A stretch of DNA of 64,000 nt from Pagrus major (lineage: Eukaryota > Chordata > Actinopteri > Spariformes > Sparidae): NCBI RefSeq assembly GCF_040436345.1, contig NC_133238.1, positions 13,682,147 to 13,746,146 on the forward strand, read 5' to 3'. Positions 13,018 through 23,187 of this stretch are shown here, piece after piece. The notes beneath the pieces were generated by a model, which saw nothing but the letters and a program-made list of their open reading frames with translations, did no database searches and had not been told where the DNA came from. The position numbers and the translations under genes are program-made. Within the stretch, counting starts at the first letter, position 1; each line of letters begins with the position of its first letter.

Positions 13018-15381
13018 GAGAGCAAAGACAACTGACCACACAGCTGCTGTGATACTTCCCGTGTGTGTGTGTCCAAATTCAGGGGCTGCATCTTTCACGG
13101 ACGCGGCCTTTGCGGCCCACGGAGGCCGGGTCCTTCAGAGACCTTGAAGGCCTCGTCCACCTGTTAAATGGGACGGTCCAGCCGTCAGAGTGTTTCCTGG
13201 TTGCGTCACCAGGTGTTCGTGCATTAAAGTCTGTTTTGGTTCAAATCTATCAAACGTGTACATTTGTGTGTACAATGAGTCAAATCTAAATTGAATGATC
13301 AACATTACAAAATAAACATTAACCCATTGGTGAATAACAGCTATGTTTACCACAGCATCACCAGCGTCACGTATTTTAACTGAAAGTTAAACTTTGGAGG
13401 TTTTATAGTCTCTTGTAGTTTAACATATCTGGCGTTGGATGTTCAAATGAGTAAAAACCGAGTATAAACCCATTACTTAAATTTAAATGTCATGTCTGCG
13501 CCACTTGATGTCGCCATTTTTTTTCTTGCTTCCTCTTCTGTTTCGGGACTGAGCGGTGCGCAAAGGATCTTGGGATATGTGAGGCCGCGAAGGACAGTAG
13601 CGGTGCGTCCTCCTAAACGAGGGAAGAGAAGGCTGCATTTGAAGGAGCCTTCGCATTTGGACGGCCTTCATGCAGCGTTGTGACGTAATTGGCCTTCAAA
13701 TGCGTCCTTCGAAGGCTGCAGCCCCTGAATTTGGACTGTGTGTGTTGATGACATACTTCCTGTCCTCAGGTGTGTGTGTGTGTGTGTTGATGACATACTT
13801 CCTGTCCTCAGGTACGTCCCCTCCCAGGCTGATGTGGCAGTCTTCGACGCAATCTCAGCCGCACCTTCTGCAGACCTGTGCCACGCCCTCCGCTGGTACA
13901 ACCACATGAAGTCGTACCAGAGCCAGAAGAACAGGTGAGGAAGGTGATGGTGGGTGGGTGTGCGTGCGTGCGTGCGTGCGTGCGTGTGCGGTCAGTGATG
14001 AAGCCCCACTTCCTGCTGTGTCAGTCTTCCAGGTGTGAAGAAGCCTCTGGGTCAGTACGGCCCTGCAGGTGTGGCAGACACCACCTCAGGCTCCGGCCCC
14101 GCCTCAAAGGACGATGATGACGATGACATCGACCTGTTCGGCTCAGACGACGAGGTGATGTCACAGTGATGTCATCACCATATAAAATATGTTCAGGTCG
14201 TATTTATCTGAATTATTCCCTGATCTGTGTGTTGCAGGAAGACGCCGAGGCTGCCAGGCTGAAGGAGGAGCGTCTGGCAGAGTACGCCGCCAAGAAGGCC
14301 AAGAGTAAGTGACATCACACTGATGACATCACACTGACAGCCAATCACAGCACTGTGGTACAGTACTGATGAGCGGGCAGCAGTGAGGATCACGTGACTG
14401 ACGGGAAGCTTCCTTATAGGTCAGAGTTGCCGTCTGTGGCTGATAAACCAATCAGATTTCTTGACTGTGAATCTCTGCTCCCTGATTGGCCGACTCTTCA
14501 TGATGATTAACCTATCACCATCTTTCGGCTGACTGCCTGATGGACACCTTATTCATTCACCTGAGAGAGTCTCTGACTTCCTGTTAGTGCTACAGAGTGG
14601 TTTCCATGGTATTAACTTGTCCCTCTCCCCCTCAGAGCCCACCCTCATCGCCAAATCTTCAATTCTATTGGACGTCAAACCTTGGGACGACGAGACGGAC
14701 ATGGCCAAGCTGGAGGAGTGTGTGCGCAGTGTTCAGATGGAGGGGCTGGTCTGGGGACAGTGTAAGTGAACGACACTGGGATCAGGAGCTGTTTGTATTT
14801 TGCTGACTGACATGTGTCAACATTTCTTTTTATATATTTGAATGTAAAGTTTGAGTCTGAAGATGTTTGTTTTTTTTTAGACGTTCTGATGAGAACGTGG
14901 GAAATGACAGAACTCTGATCAGTTACTGTTATTAGGACTGATTATCGATTGATCTGTGCAGACTTGATGATGATCTAACTCACCATCTTTCGGCTGAACA
15001 TGAGATGAAACTTTCTGATCTGAAAACTCTGCAGAGACCAGTCAAAGGTCCTGACTGATTATTGATTATTGATCAGTTATCTAATGATGATTTTGTTTCT
15101 GTAGCTAAACTAGTCCCGGTGGGTTACGGCATCAAGAAACTGCAGATCGGCTGTGTGGTCGAAGACGACAAGGTGAGCACGTTTACCTGTGGTAAACCTT
15201 TTTTAAATCTACGGAAGATTATGGAGAATTTTAAAACCTGTGAAAGTGTGTTTCCCTCTAACCTGCCTGTTTGTCCCTGTGTGCCATCTGTCAGGTGGGC
15301 ACAGACATCCTGGAGGAAAAGATCACAGCCTTCGAGGACTTTGTTCAGTCGATGGACGTCGCTGCTTTCAACAAGATCTAA
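12349..15381 (+). CDS. eef1b2: Eukaryotic translation elongation factor 1 beta
   Basis: Seven exons (12349-12428, 13812-13934, 14025-14154, 14238-14304, 14636-14761, 15105-15172, 15295-15381) give 226 residues; the human protein is 225. It starts [20 protein letters not shown] and ends [10 protein letters not shown]. The N-terminal GST-C-like part has [15 protein letters not shown] and [14 protein letters not shown]. An acidic hinge [15 protein letters not shown] follows, with the conserved CK2-type site, then the guanine-exchange domain ([50 protein letters not shown]). It is the GDP/GTP exchange factor for eEF1A in the eEF1 complex. AATAAA lies at 15404-15409. Intron 1 holds a TIR transposon and a duplicated acceptor. 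The eef1b2-zdbf2-dytn order matches human 2q33. Confidence 0.97.
12782..13017. repeat. (TTG/ATT)n and (GT)n microsatellites in eef1b2 intron 1
   Basis: A TGC/TTG/ATT mixed triplet run spans 12782-12836 and about 25 GT dinucleotides span 12966-13017. Confidence 0.9.
13071..13736. mobile_element. Non-autonomous DNA transposon with terminal inverted repeats, copy 1
   Basis: The ends are inverted: GTCCAAATTCAGGGGCTGCA on the left and TGCAGCCCCTGAATTTGGAC on the right. Subterminal GAAGGC/GCCTTC words are also palindromic in arrangement. There is no long open frame, so it is a MITE-type element. It shares ends and internal sequence with 51907-52373 and 55839-56289, but lacks the outermost GGCTGTGTCT of those copies. 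The superfamily is not determined. It sits in eef1b2 intron 1, about 75 bp from the exon 2 acceptor. Confidence 0.85.
13737..13811 (+). repeat. Duplicated exon 2 acceptor of eef1b2
   Basis: TGTTGATGACATACTTCCTG followed by TCCTCAG|GT occurs twice (about 13744-13771 and 13784-13811), separated by a short GT run. The second copy is the acceptor used for exon 2 (GTACGTCCCC). The first would add sequence to the exon. Confidence 0.85.
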
Positions 15382-15515
15382 ACACAACAAACATGACGTT
15401 TTTAATAAAAAGCACTTGAAGAGAAAACAGTCGCTGGTGTCTGATGCTTATTTTCTACCCACAGTTAAACCTTTCAGTCTGAGATCAGGGAATAGTTCTG
15501 ATGTTGTAACCTGGA

Positions 15516-15518
15516 GGG

Positions 15519-15575
<57 letters not shown>

Positions 15576-15587
15576 TTTTTTTTTTTT
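15516..15587. repeat. (ATT)n microsatellite with T-run
   Basis: About 18 ATT triplets run into about 15 T. It lies about 130 bp beyond the eef1b2 stop codon, past the poly(A) signal. Confidence 0.95.
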
Positions 15588-15744
15588 GAGGTAAAATATT
15601 TTTCTACTCATTTAGAAACACTTCTTCAGTCTGTTTCTCTTCACTGCCATCAGTCAAACTCTAATGTGTTGCATCATAAAAACACCTGGATCCACATGTT
15701 GACATTTGTTAAACTTATCATTTATCCCTGTTGTCACTAAAAAA

Positions 15745-16326
15745 AACCCGCTGATGTCCCTGTAAAAACCCGCTGATGTCCCTGTAAAAACCCGCTGATG
15801 TCCCTGTATAAACCCGCTCATGTCCCTGTAAAAACCCGCTCATGTCCCTGTAAAAACCCGCTCATGTCCCGGTATAAACCCGCTCATGTCCCGGTATAAA
15901 CCCGCTCATGTCCCGGTACAAACCCGCTCATGTCCCTGTAAAAACCCGCTCATGTCCCTGTACAAACCCGCTAATGTCCCTGTACAAACCCGCTCATGTC
16001 CCGGTATAAACCCGCTCATGTCCCTGTATAAACCCGCTCATGTCCCTGTATAAACCTGCTGATGTCCCGGTATAAACCCGCTCATGTCCCTGTATAAACC
16101 CGCTCATGTCCCTGTATAAACCCGCTCATGTCCCGGTACAAACCCGCTCATGTCCCTGTAAAAACCCGCTCATGTCCCTGTACAAACCCGCTAATGTCCC
16201 TGTACAAACCCGCTCATGTCCCGGTATAAACCCGCTCATGTCCCTGTATAAACCCGCTCATGTCCCTGTATAAACCTGCTGATGTCCCTGTATAAACCCG
16301 CTCATGTCCCTGTATAAACCCGCTGA
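15745..16326. repeat. 23-bp minisatellite
   Basis: About 25 copies of AACCCGCTCATGTCCCTGTA plus TAA, with G/T and A/C variants. Variant order is itself repeated (for example the block near 15890-16010 recurs near 16120-16240), showing larger-scale duplication. Confidence 0.95.
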
Positions 16327-16479
16327 TTTGTTTACATTTAGACATAAATATGTGAATAAAGTCAGACTGAACCACAGGTCGTTAATCAGATTTCCAGGTG
16401 TAGTTCTGTGTGTGACCTGCTGGGGGCGCGCTCAGTGTGTGTGTGTGTGTGTGTGTAGTTCCCGCTCTGACCTGTGGGC

Positions 16480-18041
16480 GGCAGCGTCTCCTCGCTGTTT
16501 TCTGGCTGTTTCCCGCCATGCCGGAGTTTGAGCAGCAGAAGAAGAGTCAGACCGGAAACTAAACAGAGCGGCGGAGCAGCGCGCGGCGGAAGAAGGACTT
16601 TAATCTGTGTGAAAGTAAACATCAAACAAACAGCTCCAGGTAATCGAACGGATCGATTATCGATTATTTAATATCCGGGTCATTCAGCAAAACCAGCCAA
16701 TCAGCTTCTATTTCGGACTGCTGCTCTGCTAACAGGCTAACATGATGCTAACAGCTAGCCGTCTGCTAACGCTAACAGCAGCTGTAACGGCGGTGACACG
16801 TCACCACCAGCTGTGTCACCATGGTGACCACGTGGCTGTGTGAAGGACGGGTTTAACGAGCCGCGATTAAACCGGACATGTTAGCATGCAGCTAGTTAGC
16901 TTCACTCAGACAGCCAATCACAGCGCAGTGAGTAGCGGCAGCCAATCACAGCAGAGTGACAGCTGTGTTGTGATTGGTGGACGACAGCAGGGTCTGATTC
17001 AACATCATTTGTTGTTATTTATAACAATAATGTATTATTATTATTATAAATATTAAGAACATGTGGTTGGTTTTATACAGTCAGTCAGTGGATCAATAAT
17101 CAGTTACAGATATTTTATTGATTTAACAGAAGTCTCATTCAAACATGTTTGCTCATTGACTGACTTTAATAAAGTTGTGACAGTGAGGAACCTGATCAGA
17201 GATCAATACCTGCTGTCTCTGATTATCATGTGATGTGTTTATGCTCTGGATCAATATATCTGCCATTAATCTATGACAGACCAGCACTGACCCTTTGGCT
17301 CTATTGATTGATTGATTGATTGATGGACTTCGTTATGGACAGACCTCTCATGATAATTGATATCTTTGTGTCAGTTGATCTTCTGCAGCTCTTCTGGTGA
17401 TGATTTCATAAATGGACAGAAACATCAATAACATTCAAATCAATAATATTGATTATTAATAATTGCAGCTGAGTACTGTTGATGTTTTAGCTGTTGTGCT
17501 GTTAGCATGATGCTAATAGCTGTTAGCATGTAGTATGTTAAATCAGCTGTTTCCTCCTCAGGCTCATGGACCTTCCACCTGAAACTCTCACCTGGTTACC
17601 ATTGGTTACAGCATGGAGTGCTCTGATTGGGCGGATTACTCACTGACTGCACTGTGTCCAGGTGAGACGTCCTTCACATTTCATTAACGTCACAAATAAA
17701 CATTTAGTTTCAGTTTTAGTGTAAATTAACAGAATATTAATAATCAAAACACCAAACTTTATTTGACATTAACGGTCAGTGAGGATGTGATTTGTGCTGC
17801 TGCTCACGTAGACATAACACTGAAGGCTAGTACAGGTGATGTCACAGTCCAACAGTCACCTGTAACGACAGACAGGAGGCAGCCATGTTTGCTTAGTGTT
17901 TCTGCTTTAATTCAAAGAATTGATCAGTGATTTAACTGTGAAGTGACGTTTTTAACGACTCAGTGTGTGAACCTGTTAATCAATAAAAAACATGTGATCA
18001 CTGATTATCACGTCTGTTTCAGAGCTCCAGTCAGCAGCAGG
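16480..18041 (+). promoter_or_regulatory. CpG-rich promoter and 5' UTR exons of zdbf2-like
   Basis: The sequence from about 16490 to 16620 is CpG-rich, with an E2F-like TTTCCCGCC at 16509-16517. A candidate untranslated exon ends CAGCTCCAG|GTAATC near 16638. A second (about 17561-17660) is bounded by CTCCTCAG and CCAG|GTGAGA and carries a 26-codon upstream open frame starting ATGGACCTTCC. A third starts at 18023. The intervening introns show no other gene. Confidence 0.45.
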
Positions 18042-18118
18042 ATGTCAGACTCCTCTGATGAAGGTAAACACTAAAAACACACTGATGATAGATCTTATAC
18101 GTCATTATCACACTGATT

Positions 18119-18170
<52 letters not shown>

Positions 18171-21100
18171 AGATGACCAGAGGAAGGTGGAGTCTACCAG
18201 CAGGTGAGTCTACCTGTTGACTTTTCTCACTCTTGATCACAGATATTAGAGTTCAGATTCCTCCACCAACCAAACTTTGTTCACTTTTCTCAGAATTTAG
18301 GAAAAAACAACATGACCATGATTTTAACTATATAACAGAAAAACATCAGAAAGCATCTAGAAGTTTTGTCTGAATTTAGTTTTTGTGCCACAAAGATCAG
18401 CATCAAACCTTAAAATCTGAGAATGACCAAACTATTGTCAGATTATTTACAGAATAATTGTTTCAGCTCAACCCGATGTTTTCGCAGGATTATATAAAGT
18501 TACTTTAAATACTGGCTCACTGCCTCACTGTCTGACAGGATGTGGGCGGAGTCTCAGCCAGGTCCATCCAGGTGTCAGCCCAGCAGACAGGGTTACTGTG
18601 GATACTGCAGAGTCCTCTACAGCAACCTGGACCAGGTCCAAACACCTCACACACACTTCATATGTACACCTGAATCTGACATACTGCACCTGAGCTGAGG
18701 TCATGTGACCTGAGCTGTCCAATCAGTTAACAGCACGTTAATGACATCATACATCTCTTCTCTCAGCACCTGTCCAGTCTCAAACACCTGGACTCTGTCC
18801 GGGCGTCCTCCCGAGGCTCCAGCACCGTCTCCTCCGCCAGCAGCAGCAGAACCAAACTAACCCTGCTGGAGCGCTTCCTGCAGGATGTCCTGCAGCACCA
18901 CCCACACCGCTACAAGGACCTCAGGTAACTAAAACAAAAACACCCTCAGAGCTACAAGTACCTCAGGTAACTAAAACAAACATACACAGATTGATTGATT
19001 GATTGATTAATTGATATGTTGGTCTCTCCATCAGGCCGTCACACGCTGACCTCCCGTCAGTCTCCGCCCCTCCTCTGCCGAGGGAGGAGCTTGATGAACT
19101 CCGTTTCTCTGACGATGACAGCCGGTCGCTAGGAACCCGTGAACACCTGCCCAGCTCTGATGACGCCTCCTGTCAGCCGGCCAATCAGGAAGAGGGCTGC
19201 ACACACAGCCAATCAGACAAGGGGGCTATTCAACATAGGGTGTCTGCACTAGTCAGAGAACAGGAGGAAGAAGGGGCCGCCCCTGCAGGGCACACACACT
19301 CATCACACGTGCAGGCCCCGCCCCCACATGTACAGGCCCCACCCCCTGTCCACAGGAAGGCCCACAGGAAGACGAACAGGAGGAAAACCAGTGAGTCCTC
19401 CTCCTCACCACCCCACAGGGCTCCAGACCCCAACCCGGACCCCAACCCTGGTCCAGTCCCTGGTCTTCGGGCCCCCTCAGACCTGAGACCCTACAGGGGT
19501 CCAGTCTCCAGCCCTGATCTGGACCCTGGTCCTCGGGCCCCCTCAAACATGAGGCCTTGCAGGGATCTGGGCCCCAGCCCTGATCTGGACCCTGGTCCCA
19601 GGGTCTCCTCAGACCTGAGACCCTGCAGGGGTCCGGACCCGAGCCCTGGTCTGGACCCTGGTCCCAGGGTCTCCTCAGACCTGAGACCCTGCAGGGGTCC
19701 GGACCCGAGCCCTGGTCTGGACCCTGGTCCTCGGGCCCCCTCAGACCTGAGGCCCTGGCTGAGCTGGCAGAAGGAGAGAAGGGAGGCTCATAAAGAGGAG
19801 ACATTCTCATCGGACCACAGCGACCCTCTGGACCAGACCATCGAGGAGGTCCATCTGTTTGTCTTGTTTGCATGTTGTTGTTGACGTCACGAGGAGCAGC
19901 TGATTAAATCAGGTGTTTTGTCTTTTAGGTGATTAAGATGTGTTGTTATGGCGTCACTTCCACTTCCTGCCAGCAGGAGGAGACAGAGAGCTTCCACTTC
20001 AGCCTTCCTGTCTCCATGGAAACACAGAGTGATGACTGGGACTCACCTGTGCAGGTATGAGGGATGTGGCAACAGTTTGGGAGGTCACGTTGTTTTCTGT
20101 TTGTTCTGAACTTCTTGTTTCTCTCCTGCTGGTTTACAGCGTGACACACTACCCGCACACACACCTGTCCAGGTGAGCCATGTGGATGAGCAGGACCTCA
20201 GCCGTCTGATGGATGTTCAGGTGGACCTGGAGGACCAGGTGTACTCGTACCAGCTTGACTCCGCCCTCCGTGGCAAGCAGCAAGCAGGAGGCGGAGCCAG
20301 GCATGAGGAGGGTTTCTGGACTCTGCCGATAGAGGAGGTGCTGCCTGCCCCGGCACACATCCCAGAATCCTTCAGGGGGAAGACCTGGACCCAAATCGAA
20401 CAGGAGGACGAGGAGAAGGTGGAAAGACTGGTTCGACAGTTTAGACGGGACAGATTCATCTGCTACTTCGACAGCGAGTCCTTGGCCAGGTGATACATAC
20501 ACTTAGCTGTACTGTTAATATATACACACTCACCTGTACTGTTAATATACACACACTCACCTGTACTGTTAATATATACACACTCACCTGTACTGTTAAT
20601 ATATACACACTCACCTGTACTGTTAATATACACACTCACCTGTACTGTTAATATATACACACTCACCTGTACTGTTAATATATACACACTCACCTGTACT
20701 GTTAATATACACACTCACCTGTACTGTTAATATATACACACTCACCTGTACTGTTAATATACACACTCACCTGTACTGTTAATATATACACACTCACCTG
20801 TACTGTTAATATATACACACTCACTTGTACCGTTAATATATACACACTCACCTGTACTGTTAATATACACACTCACCTGTACTGTTAATATACACACACT
20901 CACCTGTACTGTTAATATATACACACTCACCTGTACTGTTAATATATACACACTCACCTGTACTGTTAATATACACACTCACCTGGACTGTTAATATACA
21001 CACTCACCTGGACTGTTAATATACACACTCACCTGTGCTGTGTTGTCCAGGTCTGATGTTACATATATTTTAATATTATTAAATACCTGAAAGTTGTTTT

Positions 21101-22247
21101 TCTGCTGATGTCATCGCCATCAGGTACGGTAGGCGAAGTCAAAACAGGAAGGGCCGAGCTGAGAACCAAGAGGTGGAGCCAGACGGTGGCACACTGCCCT
21201 TATTGGACGGTGATGAAGATGACTCTGCGTATGTCAGAAGGAGGAGGAGGAAGAGGCGGGCCTTCAGAGTGGCGTCCAGGTGTCAGGTAAGAACAAGGGT
21301 CGTTTTCACTGTCTGAAGTCACTTCCTGTTGGTAGAAAAACTTCAGCTGTTGTGCGTCCCTTCAGGTGGTCAAAGTGAGTCACAGCACTCAGACCGTCCG
21401 ATTGGTCGTCCCGGCTGTCTGTCAGCCACCTGCGGAAGCTCCTCCCACCAGCATCCCTAGAGCCAATCAGGATGCAGCAGAGAGGACTCCTGATGTTCAG
21501 ACGTGGCGCTGCCTCCCTCCATCATACTCGAACATTGTTACACCTCTGCAGCCTCGCACCTCTCTGGTCTACCTGCTCTGCTCGCCCTCAAGCCCCGCCC
21601 CCACCTGCACACCTGCAGCTAAGCGCTGCAGGAAGAAGAGACGTCCACTGGACCAGCACGGGTTAAAGGTCAAATACAAACAACTTCCTGTCAGGTTCTA
21701 TGACCCCAGCAGCAACCGCATCCTCAAGAACCCCCCCAAAGGCTTCCTGTGGCGCAGAGGCTCCGCCCCCTCCAGCCTGCCGCCGTCCTGCGTCCGTAAG
21801 CTGTTCAGAAGTTTGAGTCCAGACCTGAACGCCGACAGGCCGCAGGGAGAGGGGGCATCAGGATCGTCCAGGGTCAAAGGTCACAGGTCGTCAGACTCAT
21901 CCTTCAGCCACGCTAACAGTTTCCTCCTGAGCACGCTCAGTAGAGACTCAGCACAGAGCGACAAACAAGACGCAGTCAGGACACGGGGCAGGACGTCTCA
22001 AGCCCCGCCCCCTTCCCCTCACAACAGGTCAGAGCGGGGGAGGGGCGGAAGGAGGGACAGGACACGCCCCCTAGCCTCCAAGAGGAGAACCAGGGCTCAG
22101 GCCACGCCCCTGCAGCCCAGGAGAGAAGGCCTGCGACAGGCTGGACCCGGCAGGAAAGTCCCCGGCTCGACAGGCCCGCCCTACCCCCCCTCTCCCCGCC
22201 GGGGGAGGGCTCGCAGGGGGCGGGGCTGCGACAGGAGCCGCAGGTAG
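18042..22247 (+). CDS. zdbf2: DBF4-type zinc finger protein, ZDBF2-like
   Basis: Nine coding exons (18042-18063, 18173-18203, 18539-18635, 18767-18924, 19035-19848, 19929-20054, 20140-20489, 21124-21286, 21366-22247) join in phase to 880 residues. A DBF4-type CCHH finger is at residues 38-57: GYCGYCRVLYSNLDQ then HLSSLKH, with Cys38, Cys41, His51 and His57. The remainder is largely disordered. Residues KTWTQIEQEDEEKVERLVRQ and FRRDRFICYFDSESLARY in exon 7 resemble the conserved ZDBF2 segment and suggest orthology. Exon 5 carries a 22-residue coding repeat. The C-terminus is Arg/Pro-rich (GRARRGRGCDRSRR). Human ZDBF2 is imprinted; imprinting is not expected in fish and the molecular role is unknown. 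Synteny with eef1b2 and dytn supports the name. Confidence 0.82.
18121..18170. repeat. (GT)n microsatellite at a zdbf2 acceptor
   Basis: About 23 GT units run straight into the exon 2 acceptor GTGTCAG|AT at 18172. Confidence 0.9.
18907..18991 (+). repeat. Two-copy tandem duplication over the zdbf2 exon 4 donor
   Basis: GCTACAAGGACCTCAG|GTAA, CTAAAACAAA is followed 42 bp on by GCTACAAGTACCTCAG|GTAA, CTAAAACAAA. The first is the exon end at 18924; the second is an intact decoy donor in the intron. Confidence 0.9.
19435..19760 (+). repeat. 66-bp coding minisatellite in zdbf2 exon 5
   Basis: Five tandem copies of a 22-residue unit contain LDPGPR, an APS/VSS variant and DLRPCRGPDPSP. The period is a multiple of three, so frame is kept. 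The last copy diverges to RPWLSW. Confidence 0.9.
20500..21045 (+). repeat. 27-bp minisatellite in zdbf2 intron 7
   Basis: About 20 copies of TACACACTCACCTGTACTGT plus TAATATA. The first, diverged unit (CATACACTTAGCTGTACTGT) begins about 8 bp after the exon 7 donor. Confidence 0.95.
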
Positions 22248-23115
22248 CAGAGCACCTGATCAGGTAACGTGATACCTGGCCAGGTAACAGCCTCGTTTAT
22301 AAATGTAAAAGATAGAATTTGCCTCCATGCAGCAGTCAGGACATTAAATGATCAATAATTATTGATCAGGTAATTAAACCTAATTGCTGATTGAGTCTGT
22401 TCATAAACGAGGCTGCTGGACTTTAACGAACTCCGTGTGGAAGTCTGTAGATGTCGATATTAAAATTAAATCATCAACCTGAAAAAGTCATTTTACGTTT
22501 GTGTGCAAATGAGAAAAGAAACATTTGAGTCTTTTTTTCATGTGAAGATGTTAAAATGTTTATTTTGTTTTTCAGTTTGATATTTTCTCGTTCATGATGA
22601 AACATGAGCAGCTGATTTTGATTTAACATCATGAAATGAAATTAATTGTAAGATTGAACATTTAAACGTTATCATGATGAAAATATCAGAAAATACATTT
22701 TACATTTTGTCTTAAAACTGTAGAACTTTGTTACACGTCGTGTTTGGATGAGAGAGTTTAAGTTTTTTATCTTTTACATGAGAATTAGATTTTAATTGTT
22801 AAAGAGTTCTGTTATTAATCACCAGAATTAAAACTGAAGGTGTTCGTGCACACAAATGGAAAATGAAACTTGAAATATTTGATTCTAATGTTGGCAGCTG
22901 AACGTCTCCATATACACACCTGAAGCCTGAGTGTGTCAGGTGAGACGGCCTTCAGGTACTGTTGTTGTTTGTTAAGGTCTCTGTAGTTTTTATACATTTA
23001 CACTCGTTTATTCAAATATTAAATGAGCTCATGTTGAATAAAAGACTTTTATAACCTGAGTGAGTCTCTGTGGTCTCTTTTATCACCACTGACAAACTCT
23101 GAGCCAGGTGAGACA

Positions 23116-23173
<58 letters not shown>

Positions 23174-23187
23174 GAGCCCTCAGGTCT
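22248..23187. other. Convergent 3' ends of zdbf2 and dytn
   Basis: AT-rich non-coding sequence. A + strand AATAAA at 23037-23042 could end zdbf2, and a minus-strand signal (TTTATT at 23007-23012) could end dytn, so the two 3' UTRs would overlap slightly. A (GT)n run of about 25 units lies at 23118-23169. Confidence 0.45.

Noticed and set aside
15745-16326. Regular 23-bp direct repeats that might suggest a CRISPR array
   Set aside because: There are no unique spacers between repeats and the genome is a vertebrate; it is an ordinary minisatellite.
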